Source: Fidelibacterota bacterium
GTDB lineage: Bacteria; Fidelibacterota; Marinisomatia; SCGC-AAA003-L08; TS1B11
Assembly: GCA_022564085.1 (NCBI GenBank)
Contig: JADFMC010000100.1
Location: 1-7,470, forward strand
Reading direction: 5' to 3'
DNA: 7,470 nucleotides
Shown here piece by piece: positions 1-6,363 of this stretch. The notes below the pieces were generated by a model, which saw nothing but the letters and a program-made list of their open reading frames with translations, was not told where the DNA came from and did no database searches. The position numbers and the translations under genes were made by a program. How positions within the stretch are numbered: the stretch's first letter is position 1; every line of letters starts with the position of its first letter.

Positions 1-117
1 CATGTTATGTCTTAGGGTTAATGTGGCTCAATCGGGAATGGTTGACCATGTTAAGGGCCAATGGATCGATAGTCACCAGTGATGAATGATAGAATTTAGA
101 TGGTGAAAACACAGATA
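1..117. other. Left-edge leader, no assignable gene
   Basis: Two + strand frames are open from the window edge: one stops with TGA at 80-82, the other with TGA at 87-89. Either could be the last 26-28 residues of a gene that begins outside the window, but neither short tail shows a recognisable motif, so I make no call. A TAGAAT hexamer at 90-95 resembles a -10 box, but no good -35 lies at the right distance. A TTGACC at 42-47 has no good -10 partner. A promoter for the downstream block is therefore not demonstrated. Confidence 0.3.
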
Positions 118-1158
118 ATGAGCAGCATCAGAGTAGCTCAATTCGGCTGTGGCTATTGGGGACCGCATCTGATGCGGAACTTATTCGCCCACCCGGCGGT
201 TGAGGTGGCGGGATTAGTGGATACCAATGATAAGGTAAGGGATTGGCTGGCCGGGCACTACCCGGAGTTGCCCTTCTCCACTAACACCGCCATGAAGCAG
301 TTGGAAGAATGGGGTGCTCAAGCGGTGGTGCTGGCCACTCCCGCCGGCACGCATTTTGACCTGGCGAGCCAAGTGCTGGAAAGTGGGCGGCACTGTCTGG
401 TTGAGAAGCCTCTAGCCATGACTTCCGGGGAATGCCGGCAGCTGATCGATTTGGCGACCCGGGCGGGGGTAATCCTGATGGTGGGGCATACTTTTCTTTT
501 TAACCCGGTCGTACGGGAATTAAAGACGATTATTCAAGCCGGCAACCTGGGAGAGATATACTATGCTCATGCGCAACGGCTCAATCTCGGTCGAGTGCGG
601 AAAGACATTGATGCAGTATGGAATCTGGCCCCACACGACATTTCAATCCTATTGTATCTCTTTGGCCAAATGCCCAGCCGGGTCTCGGCCAGGGGGGCAT
701 CCTATATCCAGCCCGGCATCGCGGATGTGGCTTTTCTGGACTTGGAATTTCCTGATGGGAAGTACGCCTCCATCCAGGTAAGTTGGCTGGATCCTCAGAA
801 AGTCCGACGTCTGACTGTGGTAGGCAGCCAACAGATGGCGGTCTACGATGATGTGGCCGAGAATAAGCTGGTGATCTATGACAAGGGTGTGGACCGAGCC
901 CATCCGGAGAAGGCCACTTTGGGCTCGTACGAGGATTTCGGAACTTTCCAGCTGCGGTTGAGAGCCGGAGGAATACAAATTCCCCAGATTGATTTTGTAG
1001 AACCTTTGAAGATGGAGATTGCCGAATTCGTCGAGGCCATTCTGCAAAACCGTAAACCGCTCACAGACGGGGCCAACGGGTTGCATACCGTGCAGGTGCT
1101 GGAGGCGGCTACTCGGTCCATGGCGCTCGAGGGGACCTTCGTGTCGGTGGAGCGCTAA
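118..1158 (+). CDS. Gfo/Idh/MocA family sugar(-nucleotide) oxidoreductase, copy 1
   Basis: Predicted cytoplasmic NAD(P)-dependent dehydrogenase of about 346 residues, a normal length for the family. The N-terminal Rossmann fold shows GCGYWG at residues 10-15. The family EKP motif is at 96-98, with Lys97 the expected catalytic lysine. The C-terminal domain carries a conserved Asp163 and an APHD motif with His173. In polysaccharide loci such enzymes usually oxidise or reduce C3 of a nucleotide sugar (WbpB/WlbA, GnnA or KijD10-like). The acyltransferase that follows and the aminotransferase at the end of the window favour C3 oxidation before amination, which is inference. I prefer the ATG at 118, because GGTGA lies at 102-106 and the resulting N-terminus matches the paralogue at 2799. 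The in-frame ATG at 100 adds six residues and has no visible ribosome site. The stop overlaps the next start by one base (TAATG). Family is sure; substrate is not. Confidence 0.93.
   Translation: MSSIRVAQFGCGYWGPHLMRNLFAHPAVEVAGLVDTNDKVRDWLAGHYPELPFSTNTAMKQLEEWGAQAVVLATPAGTHFDLASQVLESGRHCLVEKPLAMTSGECRQLIDLATRAGVILMVGHTFLFNPVVRELKTIIQAGNLGEIYYAHAQRLNLGRVRKDIDAVWNLAPHDISILLYLFGQMPSRVSARGASYIQPGIADVAFLDLEFPDGKYASIQVSWLDPQKVRRLTVVGSQQMAVYDDVAENKLVIYDKGVDRAHPEKATLGSYEDFGTFQLRLRAGGIQIPQIDFVEPLKMEIAEFVEAILQNRKPLTDGANGLHTVQVLEAATRSMALEGTFVSVER
1146..1152 (+). promoter_or_regulatory. Ribosome binding site for the acyltransferase
   Basis: GGTGGAG lies inside the last codons of the upstream oxidoreductase, five bases before the ATG at 1158. 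Together with the TAATG stop/start overlap it supports coupled translation. Confidence 0.6.
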
Positions 1159-1655
1159 TGCTGAAATTTGACCGGCCCCAACTTTATTCCACCGACAACG
1201 ATACTCGCACCTGCCGTGACGTCTCGGTAGGGAAGGGCACCGTCATTTGGCGCCATGTCAATTTGTATAACTGCCGTTTAGGCGAGGATTGCCTAGTAGG
1301 GGCATTCGTTGAAATACAGGCTGGTGCGGTGATCGGTGACCGTACTAAAATCCAGTCGCATACTTTCATATGCGACAAAGTACAGATCGGGGATGATTGT
1401 TTCATTGCCCACGGTGTGATGTTTATCAACGACAGGTTTCAAGGCGGTGGTCCCGCCGGGGACCCAACTAAATGGCAAGCGACCGTTGTGGAGGATGGAG
1501 TTTCGATCGGCTCGAACGCCACAATCCTGCCGGTACGCATTGGAGCCGGAAGTGTAGTAGGAGCTGGTGCAGTGGTAACCAAAGATGTACCGTCCGGGGT
1601 GGTGGTGGTGGGCAATCCGGCGCGCATTATGCACAGATTGGCAGATGAAAACTGA
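1158..1655 (+). CDS. Left-handed beta-helix (hexapeptide) N-acyltransferase, WbpD/FdtC-like
   Basis: A 165-residue protein made almost entirely of hexapeptide repeats (about residues 24-90 and 111-150, for example VGKGTVIW, IGDRTKI, IGDDCFI, IGAGSVVGAGAVV). This is the signature of trimeric left-handed beta-helix acyltransferases. A loop with HGVMFINDR (85-93) and the VGNPAR ending (151-156) fit the sugar-nucleotide N-acetyltransferase branch (WbpD, WlbB, FdtC, WxcM N-terminal domain), which transfers an acetyl group from acetyl-CoA to a sugar amine. The likely substrate is the 3-amino sugar nucleotide produced by the aminotransferase at 6362, which is inference from context. GGTGGAG at 1146-1152 sits five bases before the ATG and serves as ribosome site. 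The start overlaps the stop of the preceding oxidoreductase, so the two are probably translationally coupled. An O-acetyltransferase role is the main alternative. Confidence 0.9.
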   Translation: MLKFDRPQLYSTDNDTRTCRDVSVGKGTVIWRHVNLYNCRLGEDCLVGAFVEIQAGAVIGDRTKIQSHTFICDKVQIGDDCFIAHGVMFINDRFQGGGPAGDPTKWQATVVEDGVSIGSNATILPVRIGAGSVVGAGAVVTKDVPSGVVVVGNPARIMHRLADEN

Positions 1656-2802
1656 GACTTCGGCATGCCCGCAAGTGATGATCATATCATCGGTGCACCG
1701 GTGGAACGATACTCGTATTTTGTATCGAGAAGCCCGGACACTCAGCGATAAATATTGTGTTGAGATAAACGCAGTGGCTCCATTTAAGCAACACAAATGG
1801 GAGGACATTCAAATCAGGGGGCTGAGACGTCTGCCACGGTGGGCGCGGCCGATCAATTGGATTACGCTCGGGTGGCGAGCCTTACGCTCTCCGGCGCGCG
1901 TGATTCATTTCCACGATCCTGAGCTAATGCCCATCGGCCTGTTATTGCGACTGTGTGGCAAAGAGGTCATTTATGATGTGCACGAAGATGTTTCTCTGGA
2001 TCTGATGGAAAAAAGTTGGATACCGTTTTTACTTCGGAGACTGGCCGTTTGGATTTACAGGTTTTTTCAGGCTCTGGCCGATCGATTCTTATCTGCCATC
2101 GTCACTGCCACGGAGCCGATTGCCACCCAGTTTCATCACCCCCGATTGACAGTGGTCAGAAATTATCCGCCGGCGGATTTTTTCACTGAAACCGGGAGTA
2201 GACCAACCTACCGAGTTGGCTCACAACTAAACCTGATATATGTAGGATCCATCACCGAGAGCCGGGGTGTGTTGGAGATCATTATGGCCTGCAAATATCT
2301 GCCCGAAAGCTGGGATTACAGGCTTACCATCCTTGGCGGCGCCGAGATGGACTCAGCATATGGCTTGCAACTCTCGGCAGCAGCGCGGCCCTTCAATGGA
2401 CGGATTGAATTCCAGGGGCATTTGGATTTTAAGCAAGCGATCTCAGCCTTGCAAACGGCACATATTGGCTTGGTCTGCACTCAGCCCACCCCCAATGACG
2501 TGGTGGGCCTGCCACTTAAGCTATTTGAGTACATGGTGGCGGGTCTCGCAGTGGTCATGTCAGATTTCCCGGCGTGGCGTGAGTACGTTACTGATTATCC
2601 ATTGCATGAATCAGTGAATCCCACTGACCCGGCGGCTATTGCCGGCGGAATTCGTGCCTTGGTCCGTAGGCTGCAAGCGGTCGATAGCAAGCAGGTGAGG
2701 GAGGACGCGCGGGAAGCCCTGAACAAGTATAACTGGTCTTCACAGGCGAAATCGCTATTGGCACTATACCAGGGTATATTACCCGTTGGAATAAGCATAT
2801 GA
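1645..2802 (+). CDS. GT4-family glycosyltransferase (glycosyl transferase group 1)
   Basis: A GT-B fold retaining glycosyltransferase of about 385 residues that transfers a sugar from an activated donor to a lipid-linked or saccharide acceptor at the cytoplasmic face. The N-terminal domain has the subfamily pattern SSVHRWNDTRI (15-25), then HFHDPEL (88-94) and YDVHED (110-115). The donor domain begins near YVGSITESRG (199-208) and contains GLPLKLFEYMVAG (288-300), whose Glu295 fits the GT4 nucleotide-sugar-binding glutamate. No membrane segment is obvious, although residues 125-150 are hydrophobic and basic, as in monotopic GT-B enzymes. I place the start at the ATG at 1645, overlapping the acyltransferase by 11 bases. 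The open frame reaches back to 1585, but those codons lie wholly inside the acyltransferase and give an unlikely Trp-rich N-terminus. An ATG at 1678 or GTG at 1675 is also possible, since no start has a strong ribosome site. Donor and acceptor are unknown. Confidence 0.92.
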   Translation: MKTETSACPQVMIISSVHRWNDTRILYREARTLSDKYCVEINAVAPFKQHKWEDIQIRGLRRLPRWARPINWITLGWRALRSPARVIHFHDPELMPIGLLLRLCGKEVIYDVHEDVSLDLMEKSWIPFLLRRLAVWIYRFFQALADRFLSAIVTATEPIATQFHHPRLTVVRNYPPADFFTETGSRPTYRVGSQLNLIYVGSITESRGVLEIIMACKYLPESWDYRLTILGGAEMDSAYGLQLSAAARPFNGRIEFQGHLDFKQAISALQTAHIGLVCTQPTPNDVVGLPLKLFEYMVAGLAVVMSDFPAWREYVTDYPLHESVNPTDPAAIAGGIRALVRRLQAVDSKQVREDAREALNKYNWSSQAKSLLALYQGILPVGISI

Positions 2803-3806
2803 TTAATGTCGGATTGATCGGATTTGGTTATTGGGGTCCCAATATGGCCCGCAATGTGCAGGAGAACTCCGGCATGCGATTGCATTCGATATGTGATCTG
2901 GATGCCCAGGCACTCGACCTGGCCCGACAACGGTACCCCGGGGTGCTATGCACAAGCCGGGCAGATGAGTTGTTCGCAAATGCGCAGATAGACGCCATTA
3001 TTATTGCCACCCCTGTGAACACTCACCACCAGCTGGCAGCACAGGCACTGGAGCTAGGAAAGCATGTATTGGTGGAAAAGCCCATGACCGATAAGGTAGC
3101 CACTGCCAATAAGCTGAAGGAACTGGCCGCCCGGATGGGCAAGGTGTTGATGGTGGATCATACCTTCGTTTATTCACCGGCAGTGCAAACCCTAAAGAAA
3201 ATTATCTCCTCAGGCGACCTTGGTGACATTCTGTACTATGATTCGGTGCGCATCAATTTGGGGCTGTTCCAGCATGACATCAATGTCATCTGGGATCTGG
3301 CCCCGCACGACATTTCTATTTTAAACTATACTGTTGGCAAGCAGCCGCGCTGGGTTTCAGCTCACGGTAGCAGTCATGTGGGTAACCATCTGGAGAACGT
3401 GGCCTATGTCACCCTGGGTTTCGAAGACGATTTTCTGGCCCACTTCCATGTGAACTGGCTGGCCCCGGTGAAGATCAGGCAGACCCTAATCGGGGGCAGC
3501 CGAAAAATGGTAGTGTATAACGATATGGAGCCTACCGAGAAGATCAAGATTTATGATAAAGGAATTGATGTTATCCCTCAGAATGGCATCTATGAGACCT
3601 TGATCCAGTACCGCACCGGCGATATCGCTGTGCCCCACCTGGAGAACCGGGAACCGCTTAAGATAGAGATGGAACACTTTGTGGATTGCATTCAAAATGG
3701 CAAAGTGCCCTGGACCGACAGCCATGCCGGTGTCCAGGTGGTCAAGGTGTTGGAGGCGGCTCAAGAATCAATCAAACAAAACGGTATCCCAATTGATATC
3801 GGTTAA
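2799..3806 (+). CDS. Gfo/Idh/MocA family oxidoreductase, copy 2
   Basis: A 335-residue NAD(P)-dependent oxidoreductase, paralogous to the product of 118-1158. It has GFGYWG at residues 8-13, VEKP at 92-95 with catalytic Lys94, Asp160, and LAPHDISIL at 167-175 with His170, so all family landmarks are intact. Over the two best-conserved stretches, hand alignment to copy 1 gives 17 of 28 and 26 of 49 identical residues. The two are therefore clearly homologous but well diverged, and not a recent duplication. The ATG overlaps the stop of the GT4 gene as ATGA, with only a weak GGA at 2788-2790, so translation probably depends on coupling. It may catalyse a second redox step on a nucleotide sugar, such as reduction of a 3-keto intermediate, or act on a different sugar. 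Sequence alone does not separate these. Confidence 0.93.
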   Translation: MINVGLIGFGYWGPNMARNVQENSGMRLHSICDLDAQALDLARQRYPGVLCTSRADELFANAQIDAIIIATPVNTHHQLAAQALELGKHVLVEKPMTDKVATANKLKELAARMGKVLMVDHTFVYSPAVQTLKKIISSGDLGDILYYDSVRINLGLFQHDINVIWDLAPHDISILNYTVGKQPRWVSAHGSSHVGNHLENVAYVTLGFEDDFLAHFHVNWLAPVKIRQTLIGGSRKMVVYNDMEPTEKIKIYDKGIDVIPQNGIYETLIQYRTGDIAVPHLENREPLKIEMEHFVDCIQNGKVPWTDSHAGVQVVKVLEAAQESIKQNGIPIDIG

Positions 3807-3836
3807 CGACACCACCGGTCGTGAAACTGCACGGCC

Positions 3837-3843
3837 AGGGGGG
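3837..3843 (+). promoter_or_regulatory. Ribosome binding site that fixes the GT2 start
   Basis: AGGGGGG sits six bases before an in-frame TTG at 3850. It is the only good Shine-Dalgarno-like site near the 5' end of the GT2 frame, and it places the start after the stop of the preceding gene rather than inside that gene. Confidence 0.6.
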
Positions 3844-3849
3844 AACTGG

Positions 3850-4863
3850 TTGACGGACCTCAACATCCTGCCCCGGGTAAGCATTGTCATCCCTATGTAC
3901 AACGAAGAGCAATATATCGAAGCCTCCGTTCGCTCGGTACTTTCTCAGGAATACCCGGCCGATAAACTGGAGATCCATGTGGTTGACAGCGCATCTACTG
4001 ATGATTCTGTGCAAGTGGTGCAAGAACAGTTCCGGGATAACAAATCGTCAGTTTACCTTCATAATAACCCAGCCCGTAAAACACCAAAATCACTCAACAT
4101 CGGTCTGCGGGCATCAACCGGTGACGTGGTCATCATATTGAGCGGTCACGCGGAGATGCAGCCGGACTTTATCCGCTTGAATATAGATAATCTACGACGA
4201 GATCAAGTATATTGCAGTGGTGGTACCCAGGTTTATAAAGGCGAGACCTCAAAGCAACTATCCATTGGGGCCGCTATGAACCACCCCTTCGGGATGGCGG
4301 CTTCCTACCGTTACAAACAAAAGCAGGGCTATCTGAAAACGGTGGTATACGGCGCATACCGGCGGGAAGTATTTGATAAGATAGGATTTTTCGAGGAGGA
4401 GGGAGCTATTCCGGACGATGCTGAGCTGAACTGTCGATTACTCAAGGCCGGCTATAAGATTTATTACGATCCGCGGATTAAATCTTCCTACCACCCTCGG
4501 AAAACCATCAGTTCGTTTGCCCGTCAGATGTTCAAATACGGTTATTACCGCAATCAGATGTTTCGTAAGGATAACCTGGGAATTTCCTGGTTTCATTTTA
4601 TCCCCCCCGCATTTGTTATAGTGCTCCTGGGACTAGTGCTGGCGGCGCCTTTCTATGGCTGGGCCCAAAAGACCCTGGCGTTACTGGTAATAATATACGG
4701 TGGCCTAATACTGATCTTTACTCTTGACGCTAAATCAAAGCAGCGGAAGGGACGGATCGCATGGATTGGCTTGGCAATTATGATGGCCCATGTGGCTTGG
4801 GGGCTCGGTTTTATCAGGGGAGCGATACGCGCCAGGACCCAATACAGCGAGTTTATCCGGTAA
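3850..4863 (+). CDS. GT2-family glycosyltransferase, ExoA-like, with C-terminal membrane segments
   Basis: A GT-A fold inverting glycosyltransferase of about 337 residues. The N-terminal strand and nucleotide-binding motif SIVIPMYNEEQYI (11-23) is followed by VVDSASTDDS (44-53, Asp46). PDDAELNCRLLKAGY (188-202) supplies the acidic catalytic-base region. RQMFKYGYYRNQMFR (225-239) is typical of ExoA-like enzymes that elongate lipid-linked repeat units. Three hydrophobic segments, roughly 249-267, 275-291 and 302-321, anchor it in the inner membrane. At 98-102 it reads SGHAE, where many relatives have an Asp in a D-x-H-like motif. I choose the TTG at 3850 because of the AGGGGGG at 3837-3843. The open frame extends back to 3679, but that part lies largely inside the preceding oxidoreductase and lacks GT2 character; a TTG at 3793 has no ribosome site. 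The gap to the upstream gene is 43 bases. Confidence 0.9.
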   Translation: MTDLNILPRVSIVIPMYNEEQYIEASVRSVLSQEYPADKLEIHVVDSASTDDSVQVVQEQFRDNKSSVYLHNNPARKTPKSLNIGLRASTGDVVIILSGHAEMQPDFIRLNIDNLRRDQVYCSGGTQVYKGETSKQLSIGAAMNHPFGMAASYRYKQKQGYLKTVVYGAYRREVFDKIGFFEEEGAIPDDAELNCRLLKAGYKIYYDPRIKSSYHPRKTISSFARQMFKYGYYRNQMFRKDNLGISWFHFIPPAFVIVLLGLVLAAPFYGWAQKTLALLVIIYGGLILIFTLDAKSKQRKGRIAWIGLAIMMAHVAWGLGFIRGAIRARTQYSEFIR

Positions 4864-4977
4864 GGATTCATGGATCGGGTTGGTCGCCATCGCGACACGT
4901 GACATCCAGGATGCATCTCAAACAGGTTAAAATTTGGAATTAGCATTAATTGCCGACAGCAGGCAGGTTTGCCGACA
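4864..4977. other. Gene-free gap between GT2 and SDR genes
   Basis: No coding frame here is convincing. A short inverted repeat (GTCGC 4883-4887 and GCGAC 4892-4896, four-base loop) has no following T tract, so it is not a terminator. An A+T-rich patch at about 4927-4950 might contribute to a promoter, but no -35/-10 pair with proper spacing is visible. AGGCAGG at 4961-4967 is the probable ribosome site for the next gene. Confidence 0.4.
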
Positions 4978-5949
4978 GTGAAGATTTTAGTTACAGGCAG
5001 TCAGGGTTTTATTGGATCGTATCTGGTAGGATCATTGCTGGACGCCGGGCACAGCATCTGTGGCTTGGATAAGTCAACCAAGCATTCGCCACAGCGTGAT
5101 TATAAAGTTATTAATGGCAGCATTCTCAATAGAGCAGATACGCTCCGGGCGATGGATGATGTGGAATGCATCATCCATTTAGCGGCGGAACACAAAGACC
5201 AGGGGATTTCCAAGGAACAGTATTTTCAGGTGAATCAGATCGGAACCCATGTGCTGTTGGAGTGCGCCACCGAGGCCGGCGTGGTCAAGATCATTTTTTT
5301 TAGTACCGTGGCAGTTTATGGTGGCTCAGGAGCGGCGGATGAAGGAAAATTACCGCAACCCACTAACAACTATGGCGCCTCAAAGCTGGCCGCCGAGGCT
5401 GAAATCGCAACTTGGACTGCTGAGGGCCCGGATCGGAAGGCCGTTGTCATAAGACCGAGCGTAGTATTCGGGCCGTCTAACTACGCTAATATTTACCGGT
5501 TGATCAAAAAGATTTCCGATGGGGAGTTCTGGTGGCCAGGTCATGGCAGGAACGTAAAGTCGGTTGCTTACGTTGAGAACTTGGTGAGCGCCACACTTTT
5601 CCTTATGGATCGGATGTCTTCCGGCATCGCTTATTATAACTATTCGGACGAGCCTCAGCATACCATGAAGGAGCTAGTAAATCTGATCGCCGAAAAAGCT
5701 GAGCAACAAATCTCCCGATTTTATTTCCCCTTTACTATCGTATTGGCCGGTGTTGGCCTGCTGGAATTAATAGGCAGGGTGATCAAGCTCCAAAGCCAAA
5801 TCACCGTTGATCGGTTACGAAAATTCTGCCAGCATACCGAGTATCCCGCCGAAAAAATCAGGTCGTTGGGATTCCGCCAGCCATTCAGCCTGGAAGAGGG
5901 GATTGCAAAGACGGTTGGTTGGTATTTGAAATCCGTTAAGCAGGTTTGA
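4978..5949 (+). CDS. NAD-dependent epimerase/dehydratase (extended SDR), nucleotide-sugar modifying
   Basis: A soluble Rossmann-fold enzyme of about 323 residues. It has TGSQGFIGS (6-14), the extended-SDR glycine motif, and an acidic Asp31 at the end of the second strand, which favours NAD over NADP. LAAEH follows at 68-72. The catalytic set is Thr110 in STVAVYG, with Tyr132 and Lys136 in NNYGASK, so it is intact. The C-terminal substrate domain shows PGHGRNVKSVAYVENLV (187-203) and ends in a hydrophobic stretch plus a basic RLRKFC segment. This resembles the C4-reductase/epimerase members of O-antigen loci, for example UDP-linked 4-keto-6-deoxy-HexNAc 4-reductases. That narrower reading is inference; plain 4-epimerase activity is the alternative. 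GTG at 4978 is preferred: it puts the protein start just before KILVTG and leaves 10 bases to AGGCAGG. A TTG at 4969 lies almost on that ribosome site. Confidence 0.9.
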   Translation: MKILVTGSQGFIGSYLVGSLLDAGHSICGLDKSTKHSPQRDYKVINGSILNRADTLRAMDDVECIIHLAAEHKDQGISKEQYFQVNQIGTHVLLECATEAGVVKIIFFSTVAVYGGSGAADEGKLPQPTNNYGASKLAAEAEIATWTAEGPDRKAVVIRPSVVFGPSNYANIYRLIKKISDGEFWWPGHGRNVKSVAYVENLVSATLFLMDRMSSGIAYYNYSDEPQHTMKELVNLIAEKAEQQISRFYFPFTIVLAGVGLLELIGRVIKLQSQITVDRLRKFCQHTEYPAEKIRSLGFRQPFSLEEGIAKTVGWYLKSVKQV

Positions 5950-6035
5950 TATTAGGTTACCACGAATAGGGTCAAATCAAGTTAAGGATTGATACCATTG
6001 TCACCGGAGACGAACATCAGTGAAGAGTTTCGCCA
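5950..6035. other. Short gap with a 13-codon reading frame
   Basis: AAGGA at 5984-5988 precedes a TTG at 5998, which opens a 13-codon frame (MSPETNISEEFRQ) stopping at 6037-6039. The stop overlaps the GTG of the sulfotransferase remnant as GTGA but is in a different frame. This could be the true N-terminus of the decayed sulfotransferase gene, or a chance frame. It carries no P-loop-like PAPS-binding motif. No promoter or terminator is convincing here. Confidence 0.25.
5982..5998 (+). repeat. Degenerate direct repeat, upstream copy
   Basis: TTAAGGATTGATACCAT matches the 17 bases at 6347-6363 (TTAAGGATTAATTCCAT) at 15 positions. If three bases in the second copy are skipped, the match continues as TGTCACC against TGTGACC. 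The later copy is the ribosome site and start region of the aminotransferase. The earlier copy lies 33 bases past the SDR stop and has no ATG at the equivalent place. Confidence 0.45.
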
Positions 6036-6350
6036 GTGAAGCCACAACCTAAAGTTTCCGAGGCGGTCAATTGGAGAATAGGGGTGATGGAGAGATTTGA
6101 TCATATACGCACGGTGGCGCCAAGCATACCGCTATTGGAGATTTCTCTGGAGGCATTGATGTCCAGCCCCGAACAAGTGCTATCCGACCTAGCACAATTC
6201 CTGGAACTGTCTGCGCCATTTCCTCCCGTTGAGCTCGATTTAAAAGCGGCGCATATGGGCCGATGGCGGCGTGAGTTGACCCCAGCCGGGCAAAAAGAGA
6301 TAGTAGCACTATTGACACCATTAATATTGCGGTGGGGCTACCAAATTTAA
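6036..6350 (+). pseudogene. C-terminal remnant of a sulfotransferase
   Basis: A 104-residue frame whose second half matches the end of PAPS-dependent sulfotransferases (Sulfotransfer_1/3 type). LLEISLEALMSSPEQVL (33-49) corresponds to the usual R-Y-E-D-L region followed by D/S-P-E, then FLEL (55-58), MGRWRREL (74-81) and a final LRWGY (98-102), the common ending of the family. Intact enzymes have roughly 250-300 residues. The N-terminal 5'-phosphosulfate loop needed to bind PAPS is absent here and in the other frames just upstream, so no sulfotransferase activity is expected. In-frame TGA at 6021-6023 blocks extension to the left. GTG at 6036 or ATG at 6087 could start a short protein, with a weak GAAGAG at 6022-6027. 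The frame itself is uninterrupted and ends in TAA 11 bases before the aminotransferase, which suggests a fairly recent truncation or a retained small protein. Confidence 0.7.
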
Positions 6351-6363
6351 GGATTAATTCCAT
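6347..6363 (+). repeat. Degenerate direct repeat, downstream copy (aminotransferase start region)
   Basis: TTAAGGATTAATTCCAT is the partner of the copy at 5982-5998, offset by 365 bases. It contains the stop of the sulfotransferase remnant and the AAGGA ribosome site (6349-6353), eight bases before the ATG at 6362. Confidence 0.45.

Noticed and set aside
1598..1609. Four GGT units as a variable repeat
   Set aside because: It encodes valines in a beta-helix protein, changes by one unit would keep the frame, and four units is too short to be notable.
1585..1644. Upstream extension of the GT4 gene to an ATG at 1585
   Set aside because: The extra residues come from reading the acyltransferase's GGT-repeat region in another frame (WWWW) and are not GT4-like; the ATG at 1645 fits the family N-terminus.
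649..1808. Long open frames on the minus strand opposite the oxidoreductase and acyltransferase (for example 649-1086 and 1293-1808)
   Set aside because: They lie antisense to genes with clear family motifs, show no recognisable domain themselves and look like shadow frames.
3679..3849. Upstream extension of the GT2 gene to 3679
   Set aside because: Most of it lies within the oxidoreductase's last codons and lacks GT2 character, whereas the TTG at 3850 has a strong ribosome site.
4883..4896. Inverted repeat GTCGC/GCGAC as a terminator
   Set aside because: The stem is only five base pairs and no T-rich tract follows.
5946..5974. TTGATA as a -35 box for the region after the SDR gene
   Set aside because: No acceptable -10 hexamer lies 16-18 bases downstream.
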